Below are positions 35,008 to 43,963 of a stretch of 53,299 nt of DNA, one piece after another; the first letter of the stretch is position 1; every line of letters starts with the position of its first letter. The notes under the pieces are model-generated. The model was given only the letters and a program-made list of their open reading frames with translations, did not search any database and was not told where the DNA came from. This stretch comes from Sphingobium sp. AP50 (GTDB lineage: Bacteria; Pseudomonadota; Alphaproteobacteria; Sphingomonadales; Sphingomonadaceae). A program made the translations under genes and the position numbers. The stretch is from the NCBI RefSeq assembly GCF_900109095.1, contig NZ_FNYZ01000027.1, forward strand, positions 1 through 53,299, read 5' to 3'.

Positions 35008-35038
35008 ACGGGGTGAAAGCCTTTTGCTTCCACCCCGT
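35008..35038 (-). terminator. Terminator after RTX2
   Basis: ACGGGGTG (35008-35015) and CACCCCGT (35031-35038) form the base of a hairpin extended by AAGC/GCTT. Read leftward it ends in TTT. It starts 6 nt past the RTX2 stop. Confidence 0.65.
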
Positions 35039-35043
35039 CCCTA

Positions 35044-38000
35044 TCACCCAATCACCTCGACCATCGCGGCCGCCAGCGCGAGCGGACGATGCTCATAATA
35101 GCCATGGTCGATATAATGCTCCGTCAGCGCCTCGACATCACTGCCGAACGCCGCCGCCACATCCGGGTTCGCCGCCGCATATTGCAGCGCATCGAAGCTG
35201 GTCGTCGGCCGGTTCTCGGCAAAGCCCGACCGCAGGAAATGCGACGCCGCGCCATCGTCATCGCTGCCGATCGCCACGATCAGATCCGCGTTCGACGCCA
35301 CATAGCGCAGCCCGTCAAACGCATCGGCAGACCGTCCTTCAGCCCGCCCGAATTGCAGATAATGGCGGGTCGCCGCATCCGTATCCGTCCCGAACAGCGC
35401 CGCCAGATCCTTGTAGGACGCTGCATATTGCAGCGCGTCGAAGCCGTTGTCGCTCAGCCCCTGCGCCCGGCCCGTCAGGATATAGTGCCGCGCCGCCGCT
35501 TCCTCGTCCGCGCCGAACTGCGCTGCCAGCGTGGGATAGGAAGCCGCATAATCGAGGCCGCTGAACTTTTCGTCGGTCCGACCCTCCAGCCGCCCGGCGG
35601 TCAGATAATGGCGGGTTGCCGCTGCACCATCCGTCCCGAACGCTGCGATCAAATCGCTATAGCCCGCAATATAATCCAGCGGATCGAATGCCTTGGCATC
35701 ACGCCCTTCGGCAAAACCGGTGTTGAGATAGTGATTGGTGGCCGCTACCGCATCGGTCCCGAACGCCGCCGCCAGATCGCCATAGCTCGCCGCGTACCGC
35801 AGCCCGTCAAACGCCGCCAGACCCGCCTTCAGGTCCGCCGTCGCCACCGTCCCGTCGGCAAAGCGCACCTGCTCCACCCCGGTCATCCGGGTCGCGCCCT
35901 CTTCGCCCACCAGATAGATGGCGCCGTTCGCTTCCAGAACATTATAGCTGCTCTTCACCCCCAGCAGCAGCAGCGTGTCATTCCCCGCCCCGCCATTCAC
36001 CACATTATTGCCGGTGTCCGGGATCAATATGTCGTCGCCCGCCATGCCGTTCAGCGTATCATCGCCCAACTGCCCGGCCAGCACATTATTGCCCGTATTA
36101 CCGACGATGATGTTATCCAGCTGGTTGCCCGTGCCACGAAGATTATCCGCCCCCGTCAGCGTCAGCCATTCGACATTGGCGCCCAGCGTGTAGGACAGGC
36201 TCGCCTGTACATGGTCGGTCCCGCCCTTCGCCAGTTCCACCACCTTATCGCCGACATTGTCCACAATATAGATGTCGTCGCCCAACCCGCCGACCATATA
36301 GTCCGCGCCTGCACCACCATGCAGATAATCGCCCCGATCCGATCCGACCAGTTGGTCGTTGCCGCCCTCGCCGAACAGCCGGATCGTCACGCCGGACGCA
36401 ACCGTACCGTTCACGCTCAGGATATTATCGGCCCCGTTGCCACGCCCGTCGACCAGAGCACCGGCCGCGACATCCTGCACCTGCAACACTTCGACATTGT
36501 CCGACAGCGTGTAACTGACGCTGGTCCGCACCGTATCCAGGCCTTCGCCAGCCGCTTCCACCACGACATCGTCAGCATTGTCGACGATGTAGATATCGCT
36601 ACCCGCGCCGCCGACCATCCGGTCCGCGTCCAGCCCGCCGTCCAGCACATCATTGCCGACGCCGCCGGAAAGCAGGTCAGCGCCATCATCGCCATAAAGC
36701 GTATCGAACCCGTCCCCGCCATCCAGCGTGTCGGCATCCGCCCCGCCGTGCAGCACGTCATTGCCCGCTTCGCCATAGAGCATATCCGCACCGGCCTCCC
36801 CGAACAGCGCGTCAGCACCACCGCCGCCCTTCAGCATGTTGGCAACGCCATTGCCGGTGATCACGTCATTATAGGCGGAACCGATGACATTCTCGACATC
36901 GACGATCTGATAGCCATAGGCACCCGACCCCACCATGCCCGCCGCACCCAGCGTGACCGTAATCGGACCGAAGCTGCTATAGTCGATCGTGTCGGATCCA
37001 TCACCTCCACGGAACAGATGATTGATCTCGGCTGTGAGCTTGAAATAGTCGTTGCCCGCGCCGCCAATTACCGTCAACGCAGCCGACCCGCCGATGATGA
37101 TGTCGTCGCCCGCTCCCAGATCGATCGTCGGCGCCGACGTGCCATTGGTGTCAACGGTGACATAATCGTTGAACTCCGAGCCACGCAGTCCGGTCAGCAT
37201 CTCGAAATTCTGGACGATACCGCCGCCAATCTGGCGCGGCCCTGTTCCCAAAAGGTCGCTGGTGCGCATGGTGACCCCGGCACTGGCGCCACCGAAGGAA
37301 TAATAAAGCTGGTCGTTACCTGCTCCGCCATCGGCGTCATCGCCATAGCCGGCGGACACCAGGTCGACATTATCGCCGGCCGACAGCACATCCTTTTCGG
37401 CGCCCATATCCCAATTGCGTTCACCAGCCACATAGTTGCCAGCGAACAATGCATCCTGTCCTGCGCCTCCGGTCAGGACATCCGCGCCCGCACCGCCGAT
37501 CAGCGTTCCACTACCAGCGCCTACCGTAAGCCGATCACTACCGTCCATCCCGTCCAGCATATTGAGCCCGGCGTTACCGGTGATGACATTGTCCAGGTCA
37601 TTGCCAGTGCCGCGCAGAGGCGCTGACCCGACCAGGATCAAATTCTCCACATTGGCGCCGAGTGTAAAATTGAGCGTGGTCTGCACCGTGTCAATTCCGG
37701 CATTGACGCTTTCGGTCACGGTAAAGCCGATAGCCGTCAGGATGTAGAGATCGTCGCCAGTTCCGCCGATGAGCTTATCTTCGCCTTGCCCACCTTCCAG
37801 AATGTCGTTGCCAGCGCCGCCTTCCAGAAGGTCGTCGCCCTCCATTCCCCGTAACGTATCATTCCCCTCACCGCCGATCAGGTGATTGGCACCGTCATTA
37901 CCGATGATGACGTTGTCGAGAACATTGCCGATACCGTCGATATTCTTCCGGTTATAACCACCCTCGACAACTGTCAGCGTCAAATTTTCGAAATTATCCG

Positions 38001-39720
38001 ACAAGGTAAGACTGACAGAGGATCGCACCTCGTCGCCCCCCTCTCCGGCGGATTCGACAATCTTATCGTTAACATCGTCGACAATGTAGATGTCATTGCC
38101 CGCTCCACCATATAGAAGGTCTGCGCCAGCCCCACCATCCAATATGTCATCGCCTGCGCCGCCCTCCAGTCGGTTGACGCCCTCTGCTCCGGTGATCCTG
38201 TCCGCGAATGACGAACCCACAATATTCTCGACATCAACTATCAGGTCGCCGTCAGAGCTTCTGGCCGCCCCCAACGACACCGTGATGCCAGTGAGGGCCT
38301 GGCCATAATCGATCGTATCGGAATCGCCATTGCCATAGAAGGAACCGCCATTGCCATAAAATGTGTCTGCGCCGCTTCCACTGACGAACCAGTCATCGCC
38401 CTCACCGCCAATGAATGTAACGACGCTATCATGTGCCGTGACGCGATCATTTCCACCGCCGCCATCGATATACATCGATCCCACTTGCGTTGCTGCGTCG
38501 ATAACATCGCCAAACTCGGTGCCTCGCACCGCAAAAAGCCCCTCGAAATTCTTTATGACCCCACCGCCGATAGTCAGCGTGCCACCGGTCACCAAACTGG
38601 CCGTGGACAATGTGATAGCACCAGACGCAGCGCCAAAAGAATAGCGCAGATAATCAGTCCCGGCCCCACCATCAGCGTCATCGCCGTAACCAGCCCAGAT
38701 GATGTCATCACCATCCCCGCCGGTCAGAAAATCCTTTTCCGCACCAATATCATCCAGCGGGATGCCAACTGCGTCCGTACCCCCGGAATAAAGCAGATCA
38801 TTCCCCGCTCCGCCAATTATCCGATCGCTGCCTGCTCCGCCAAAAACCGATGCGTTGTTCCCGCTGACATGAATTTCGTCGTCGCCATCATCGCCATAGG
38901 CGCGATCATAATATGCGCCGTCATTCAGATAGAAGACGTCATTGCCTGCCCCACCATGGCTGTCACTGCCTCCATAGATGATGTCGTTGCCATCACCACC
39001 ATAAGCATGGTCGCCAACCCGCATCTTCAATATGTCGTCGCCGGCGTCTCCATGGGCATAGACTGTTCCCCCAGCCTCACTGGCATCGATGACGTCGCTG
39101 CCTTCGCCCCCATATAGGTGGATCGATCCGATGGTGATTGCCGTATCGACGATGATGATATCGTCGCCGCCCCAGCCATGGACTTCCGCATCGGTAACAC
39201 TACCGATAGGCACCAGAAAATCGTTGAAGTTCGTTCCCTGGATGGAACCGGTAGTCTGAATGTTTCGGATGGTTCCGCCACCCAAGGTCATTGAAGACTG
39301 GCTCAAAAGAAGCCGAAAATCCGCGACTACGCCCTCAGATGCACCTTGCAGATTGATATAGAGGCTATTACCCCAGATATTGCTCGTTCCACCGTCGATA
39401 ATATCGCCATATCCGGCAAATATTATGTCGTCTCCATGACCACCATTCAGGGTGTCGACCTCGGTGTAGATGTCATCGGAACGAGCTCTGGGGAGACTAT
39501 CCTGACGCGGAAAAGCGTCATCCACGGATCGCACGTCTGAAAACAGGATATCATTTCCATCGCCACCGTTCAGAATGTCGCTACCGGCATCACCTGCAAT
39601 ATTGTCAGATTGTGCCAAGCCGCTTAGCCGGTCATTACCGCCCATTCCCCTGAGAATATTATTATAGTAGCGGCCCGTGTAGACATCATCGCCATCGGTA
39701 CCGACATAATCGTCTTTCAC
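35044..39720 (-). CDS. Large RTX calcium-binding protein, RTX2
   Basis: About 1558 residues of RTX nonapeptide repeats (GGxGxDxLx) interleaved with beta-rich linker modules, for instance the paired blocks around IGGGVIKNFEGL and IGGGIVQNFEML, and the IVDDVNDKIVE/IVDNADDVVVE modules. It ends with six 41-residue repeats (about 1304-1549) and the tail AAAMVEVIG. No catalytic motif was found. GTG at 39720 is preferred as start: it follows a G-rich run and opens straight onto VGTDGDD, as RTX3 does. The frame stays open to 39789 with an unconvincing Cys-containing leader. It is probably secreted by a type I system encoded elsewhere and may be structural or adhesive. Confidence 0.85.
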   Translation of the reverse strand: MKDDYVGTDGDDVYTGRYYNNILRGMGGNDRLSGLAQSDNIAGDAGSDILNGGDGNDILFSDVRSVDDAFPRQDSLPRARSDDIYTEVDTLNGGHGDDIIFAGYGDIIDGGTSNIWGNSLYINLQGASEGVVADFRLLLSQSSMTLGGGTIRNIQTTGSIQGTNFNDFLVPIGSVTDAEVHGWGGDDIIIVDTAITIGSIHLYGGEGSDVIDASEAGGTVYAHGDAGDDILKMRVGDHAYGGDGNDIIYGGSDSHGGAGNDVFYLNDGAYYDRAYGDDGDDEIHVSGNNASVFGGAGSDRIIGGAGNDLLYSGGTDAVGIPLDDIGAEKDFLTGGDGDDIIWAGYGDDADGGAGTDYLRYSFGAASGAITLSTASLVTGGTLTIGGGVIKNFEGLFAVRGTEFGDVIDAATQVGSMYIDGGGGNDRVTAHDSVVTFIGGEGDDWFVSGSGADTFYGNGGSFYGNGDSDTIDYGQALTGITVSLGAARSSDGDLIVDVENIVGSSFADRITGAEGVNRLEGGAGDDILDGGAGADLLYGGAGNDIYIVDDVNDKIVESAGEGGDEVRSSVSLTLSDNFENLTLTVVEGGYNRKNIDGIGNVLDNVIIGNDGANHLIGGEGNDTLRGMEGDDLLEGGAGNDILEGGQGEDKLIGGTGDDLYILTAIGFTVTESVNAGIDTVQTTLNFTLGANVENLILVGSAPLRGTGNDLDNVITGNAGLNMLDGMDGSDRLTVGAGSGTLIGGAGADVLTGGAGQDALFAGNYVAGERNWDMGAEKDVLSAGDNVDLVSAGYGDDADGGAGNDQLYYSFGGASAGVTMRTSDLLGTGPRQIGGGIVQNFEMLTGLRGSEFNDYVTVDTNGTSAPTIDLGAGDDIIIGGSAALTVIGGAGNDYFKLTAEINHLFRGGDGSDTIDYSSFGPITVTLGAAGMVGSGAYGYQIVDVENVIGSAYNDVITGNGVANMLKGGGGADALFGEAGADMLYGEAGNDVLHGGADADTLDGGDGFDTLYGDDGADLLSGGVGNDVLDGGLDADRMVGGAGSDIYIVDNADDVVVEAAGEGLDTVRTSVSYTLSDNVEVLQVQDVAAGALVDGRGNGADNILSVNGTVASGVTIRLFGEGGNDQLVGSDRGDYLHGGAGADYMVGGLGDDIYIVDNVGDKVVELAKGGTDHVQASLSYTLGANVEWLTLTGADNLRGTGNQLDNIIVGNTGNNVLAGQLGDDTLNGMAGDDILIPDTGNNVVNGGAGNDTLLLLGVKSSYNVLEANGAIYLVGEEGATRMTGVEQVRFADGTVATADLKAGLAAFDGLRYAASYGDLAAAFGTDAVAATNHYLNTGFAEGRDAKAFDPLDYIAGYSDLIAAFGTDGAAATRHYLTAGRLEGRTDEKFSGLDYAASYPTLAAQFGADEEAAARHYILTGRAQGLSDNGFDALQYAASYKDLAALFGTDTDAATRHYLQFGRAEGRSADAFDGLRYVASNADLIVAIGSDDDGAASHFLRSGFAENRPTTSFDALQYAAANPDVAAAFGSDVEALTEHYIDHGYYEHRPLALAAAMVEVIG
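35074..35811 (-). repeat. Six 41-residue C-terminal repeats of RTX2
   Basis: All six copies are exactly 41 residues. The third has YPTLAAQFGADEEAA, shared with the third copy of RTX3 but not of RTX1, so RTX2 and RTX3 are related here. Confidence 0.85.
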
Positions 39721-39818
39721 ACATCCCCCCACGCGCGGCAAAACACCACGCCCTGCACAGTAAAGCCCCCCACGGGCATCTGACGCCAAACGCTAAATAT
39801 CGGCAGAGATTCGGCAAG

Positions 39819-39863
39819 AAAAAAATGACCTAACAACAAGCAATTGATCGCATTGTTTGTTAG
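39819..39863 (-). terminator. Terminator after RTX3
   Basis: CTAACAA (39830-39836) and TTGTTAG (39857-39863) form a stem with an inner CAAT/ATTG pairing. Read leftward the stem is followed by a run of seven T (39825-39819). It lies 155 nt beyond the RTX3 stop and before the RTX2 start, so each RTX gene is probably its own transcript. Confidence 0.65.
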
Positions 39864-40017
39864 TCGAGATTCGAGACCAGATGCCGCCTCGCACCTTCAA
39901 GATATCGAAGATTGCCGGAAATATGTCCTTCACCCCCGCTTTGGCGGATATTTTCCGGCGGTCTGATCCGCAGTGAGACCAAGCTGCCATCAGCAGGCTG
40001 CCGGTTCACTTCAGTCC

Positions 40018-43000
40018 TTACCCGATCACCTCCACCATCGCCGCCACCGGCGCGATTTGACGATGCTCATAATAGCCAAAGTCGATATAATGCTCGGTCA
40101 GCGCCTCGACATCGGTGCCGAACGCCGCCGCCACATCCGGATTCGCCGCCGCATATTTCAGCGCATCGAAACTGGTCATCGGCCGGTTCTCGGCAAAACC
40201 CGACCGCAGATAATGCGCCGCCCCGCCATCATCATCGCTACCGATCGCCACGATCAGGTCCGCGTTGGACGCAATGTAACGCAGGCTGTCAAACGTATCG
40301 ATCGCCCGGCCCTCGGCCCGTCCGAATTGCAGATAATGGCGGGTCGCCGCATCGGTATCAACCCCGAACAACCCCGCCAGATCTTTGTACGACGCTGCAT
40401 ATTGCAACGCATCGAAACCGCTGTCGCTCAAGCCCTGCGCACGCCCCGTCTGGATATAATGCCGCGCCGCCGCTTCCTCGTTCGCCCCGAACTGCGCCGC
40501 CAGCGTGGGATAGGAAGCCGCATAGTCCAGCCCGCTGAACTTATCGTCGGTCCGCCCCTCGGACCGGCCAGCGACCAGATAATGGCGGATGCCCGCGGCC
40601 GCATTCGTCCCGAACGCCGCCATCAGGTCGCTATAGCCCGCAATATAATCCAGCGGATCGAAGGCCTTGGCGTCGCGTCCCTCGGCAAAGCCCGATCGGA
40701 TATAATGGTTGGCCGCCTCCACCGCATTGGTCCCGAACGCCTTCGCCACATCGGCATAGCCGGCCGCGTAACGCAGCCCGTCAAACGCCGACAGATTGGC
40801 CTTCAGATCCGCCGTCGCCAGCATTCCGTCGGCAAAGCGCACCTGTTCCACCCCGCTCAACCGGACTGCGCCCTCTTCACCCACCAGATAGATGAACCCG
40901 TCATAGGGGGCCTGGGTCCCCTCCAGATAGCTATAGCTGCTCTTCACCCCCAGCAGGATCACCAGGTCATTCCCTGTCCCGCCATCGATGACATTATTGC
41001 CGCTGTCGGGGATCAATATGTCGTCCCCCGCCATGCCGTTCAGCGTGTCGTCGCCCAACAGACCAGACAGGACATTATTCCCGTCATTGCCGGTGATGAC
41101 ATTATCCAGCTGGTTGCCCGTGCCGCGAAGATTGCCCGATCCCGTCAGCGTCAGAAACTCGACATTGGCTCCCAGCGTGTAGGACAGGCCGGTCATCACA
41201 TGGTCTCTGGTCCCGACATTGGTCAGTTCCACCACCACATCGCCGACATTATCCACGATGAAAACGTCGCTGGCCTGGCCGCCGACCATATAGTCCGCAC
41301 CACTGCCGCCATCCAGGATGTTGCCGCTGTCCGCACCTATCAGCTGGTCGTTGCCATCCTCGCCATAAATGGCCGCGGGACCGCCATATTGGAGCGAGGC
41401 ACGCAGCGTGGTCAGGCTGATCAGATTGTCGGACGCATTGCCATGCAGAACAATCCTGTTGGCGTCGTAGACATCGCGGACTTCCAGCACCTCGACATTG
41501 TCCGGCAACGTATAGATGTCATGCCCGGTCCGCACGGTATCCATCCCGCCACCAGCCGCCTCGATCACGACGTCATCGACCGTGTCGACGATATAGATGT
41601 CATTGCCCGCACCGCCGATCATCCGGTCGGCGCCCGCACCACCATCCAGCAGGTCCGCTCCCGCGCCACCATAGAGTATGTCGTCGCCCGCCCCGCCATT
41701 CAGCCTGTCGTCGCCCGTATCCCCCCGCAGATCGTCATTGCCCCAATAGCCAGACACCACGTCATTCCCCACGCCGCCCAGCAACAGATCGGCGCCGACA
41801 CTGCCGGAAATCGTCATCGGCTCGGTGTAGGAACTCAGGTAAAAAGAGTCCGCATTCAGCTCTGATGGAAGGACATTCAGGATACGGAGCACCCGCTCTT
41901 CCCCATTGAAGAAGGTGCTGATCAGCGTATCATTGCCCGACTGGCTGATCCGGTCTTCGATCAGCGACAGGGTGGCAAGGCCAATGGTGGACAAGTCGAT
42001 CTTGTCCACGCCCACCTCAAAGTCGGTGATCACATCCTCACCAACGGAAAAGCCGCCAAAGATAAAGCGGTCCGCGCCAGTACCGCCCGTGAAGATATTG
42101 TTGCCCAGAGCGCCGAAAAATATGTCGTCGCCTTCACCCCCGCGCAGTTCGTCATCGCCGGAAAGGCCACTCATACTGTCATTGCCCAGTCCGCCAAACA
42201 GCAGATCAGCCTGCTCCGCTCCCCAGACAATCTGGTCGTCCAGCACCTTGCTGAAAATGAAGGATGCCTCGGTCAGCTCTGATGGCAGGACATTGAGGAT
42301 GCGGATTTCTTCTTCCTGTCCATTATAGAAGAAGCTGATCACCGTATCATTGCCTGACTGGCTGATCCGGTCCTGGATCATCGCCAGATCGCTTATGCCC
42401 AGTTGCGACAGGTTGATCCTGTCGGCGCCGACCTCGAAATCGGTGATCACATCCTTGCCGAACAGGCGTGCCTTGGTCCCGTAATAATCATTATTGTCAT
42501 AGCTGAAGATATCGAGACCGGCACCACCCGACAGCAGATCATCCCCCTTCCCGCCGCTCAGACGGTCATTGCCTGTCCCGCCGAACAGCCGGTCGTTACC
42601 GGCATCACCGCGGAGATCATCATTGCCTGCGTCCCCGCGCAGTTCTCCACTGCCCGACAATCTGTCATTGCCCATCCCGCCGAACAACAGGTTCGGCCCC
42701 GCGCCACCGTTGGTATACAAGGACTGAGTCGAACTGTTGAAAATGAAAGAGTCTTCCGTCAGTTGCGATGGCAGGACATTCTCAAGGCGGATTTCCTCCA
42801 CCGCGCCTGCGTAAAGGAAGCTGATCACCGTATCGCTGCCCGATTGGCTGATCCGGTCCTGGAATATCGCCAGATTGGATATGCCCAGCGCGGACAGGTC
42901 GATCTTGTCTACACCGACCTCGAAATCGGTGATCACATCCTGACCGAAGGGACGCAGGGAATAGTAAAAGACATCGGCGCCCGCACCCCCGCTCAATATA

Positions 43001-43581
43001 TCGTCGCCCCGTCCGCCATCTATCCAGTCATTGCCCGCATCCCCGCGCAGATCGTCATCACCGTCATCACCGATCATCTGGTCGTCGCCCGCCCCGCCGA
43101 ACAGCAGGTCGCCATACATGGTGCCCACGATCCGCTGCGCGGTCGTCACGCCGCTGAAGATGAAGGACGTCGCATCCAGCTGTGACGGCAGCACATTCTG
43201 GATGCGGATGCGGTCTTCATTGCCATGCTGGAATATGCTGATCAGCGTGTCCGTGCCCGACTGGCTGATCCGGTCCTGCACTATCTCCAGGCTGGATATG
43301 CCATAAGCGGACAGGTCGATCCGATCGACGCCGACCTCGAAATCCGTGATCAGATCCTCATCGATATCGCCGGTCACGAAATCATTGATCGGGCGGTAAT
43401 GATAAACGAAAATATCGGCCCCCGCGCCGCCGGTCAGTCGGTCGCTGCCATTGCCCCCGTCGATCCGGTCGTCTCCGTCCAGGCCGTTGATCTGGTCATC
43501 CCCGTCATAACCATAGATTTCGTCGGCATCGGCCGTACCGTTCAGCCGGTCCGAGAAATAGCTGCCATTTATTCTCGCCAT
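40018..43581 (-). CDS. Large RTX protein with four repeated modules, RTX3
   Basis: About 1187 residues. The N-terminal half consists of four similar modules, each a short run of RTX nonapeptides followed by VITDFEVGVDKIDLS, QDRISQSG, a beta hairpin with DTxIS and the closing NVLPSxL...SFIF, resembling the serralysin C-terminal (M10_C-like) fold. Further RTX blocks and the IVDTVDDVVIE module follow, then six 41-residue repeats (about 933-1178) and the tail VAAMVEVIG. ATG at 43581 is preferred over a TTG three codons upstream. No catalytic motif is recognised; type I secretion and a calcium-bound structural or adhesive role are likely. Confidence 0.87.
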   Translation of the reverse strand: MARINGSYFSDRLNGTADADEIYGYDGDDQINGLDGDDRIDGGNGSDRLTGGAGADIFVYHYRPINDFVTGDIDEDLITDFEVGVDRIDLSAYGISSLEIVQDRISQSGTDTLISIFQHGNEDRIRIQNVLPSQLDATSFIFSGVTTAQRIVGTMYGDLLFGGAGDDQMIGDDGDDDLRGDAGNDWIDGGRGDDILSGGAGADVFYYSLRPFGQDVITDFEVGVDKIDLSALGISNLAIFQDRISQSGSDTVISFLYAGAVEEIRLENVLPSQLTEDSFIFNSSTQSLYTNGGAGPNLLFGGMGNDRLSGSGELRGDAGNDDLRGDAGNDRLFGGTGNDRLSGGKGDDLLSGGAGLDIFSYDNNDYYGTKARLFGKDVITDFEVGADRINLSQLGISDLAMIQDRISQSGNDTVISFFYNGQEEEIRILNVLPSELTEASFIFSKVLDDQIVWGAEQADLLFGGLGNDSMSGLSGDDELRGGEGDDIFFGALGNNIFTGGTGADRFIFGGFSVGEDVITDFEVGVDKIDLSTIGLATLSLIEDRISQSGNDTLISTFFNGEERVLRILNVLPSELNADSFYLSSYTEPMTISGSVGADLLLGGVGNDVVSGYWGNDDLRGDTGDDRLNGGAGDDILYGGAGADLLDGGAGADRMIGGAGNDIYIVDTVDDVVIEAAGGGMDTVRTGHDIYTLPDNVEVLEVRDVYDANRIVLHGNASDNLISLTTLRASLQYGGPAAIYGEDGNDQLIGADSGNILDGGSGADYMVGGQASDVFIVDNVGDVVVELTNVGTRDHVMTGLSYTLGANVEFLTLTGSGNLRGTGNQLDNVITGNDGNNVLSGLLGDDTLNGMAGDDILIPDSGNNVIDGGTGNDLVILLGVKSSYSYLEGTQAPYDGFIYLVGEEGAVRLSGVEQVRFADGMLATADLKANLSAFDGLRYAAGYADVAKAFGTNAVEAANHYIRSGFAEGRDAKAFDPLDYIAGYSDLMAAFGTNAAAGIRHYLVAGRSEGRTDDKFSGLDYAASYPTLAAQFGANEEAAARHYIQTGRAQGLSDSGFDALQYAASYKDLAGLFGVDTDAATRHYLQFGRAEGRAIDTFDSLRYIASNADLIVAIGSDDDGGAAHYLRSGFAENRPMTSFDALKYAAANPDVAAAFGTDVEALTEHYIDFGYYEHRQIAPVAAMVEVIG
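40048..40785 (-). repeat. Six 41-residue C-terminal repeats of RTX3
   Basis: Six copies of exactly 41 residues. The DNA of the last 1.6 copies plus tail (40018-40284) is nearly identical to 31741-32007 of RTX1. Confidence 0.85.
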
Positions 43582-43941
43582 TTTCCGCAAATCCTGTCTT
43601 CTGACGCAGCCTCCCGCTGCCTTGGGGACATTGATTTCATCGGCGCAATCGACCGCATGACGCGGAACCTGATGCCGATCCTCATCATCATTACATCATG
43701 CCGCGATCGCGCCGCACGAATCGACTATCCCCATCACTTGAGGCAACTGCATGATTTATTGACGATAAAGCTGACAACGCAACAACATTTATATCATCAA
43801 TATTGCATTATATTGCAGGACTGGCGAACAGGTCGGCCATTTGATCAGAGCGCCATCCGCCCCAATGGCCACATTGCCGACGATCATCCCCCTAGCTTAC
43901 CGCCCGCCGGCTTCCTACCTTCGCCTCTGGCCTTCCACAAA
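43582..43941. other. Divergent promoter gap between RTX3 and uvrA
   Basis: About 360 nt with an AT-rich middle (43740-43820). It should hold the promoters of leftward RTX3 and rightward uvrA. No gene or clear -35/-10 pair for RTX3 could be fixed by eye; the uvrA SOS box lies at its right end. Confidence 0.5.
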
Positions 43942-43956
43942 GAACACAAGTAGAAC
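43942..43956 (+). promoter_or_regulatory. LexA (SOS) box of uvrA
   Basis: GAAC-ACAAGTA-GAAC matches the alphaproteobacterial LexA direct repeat GTTC-N7-GTTC read on the other strand. It ends 7 nt before the uvrA ATG. No Shine-Dalgarno lies between, so LexA would block a short-leader or leaderless transcript. Confidence 0.75.
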
Positions 43957-43963
43957 GCACCCC

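Noticed and set aside
35089..37626. Very long open frame (about 845 codons) on the + strand opposite RTX2; similar long frames oppose RTX1, RTX3, the heme receptor and uvrA
   Set aside because: They are antisense shadows of repeated GC-rich codons. Their translations are Arg/Ile/Val-rich without domains, starts or ribosome-binding sites.
39721..39789. Extra N-terminal 23 codons of RTX2
   Set aside because: The leader is Cys/Gly/Arg-rich with no signal-peptide character. The GTG at 39720 has a G-rich run upstream and starts on the RTX repeat as in RTX3.
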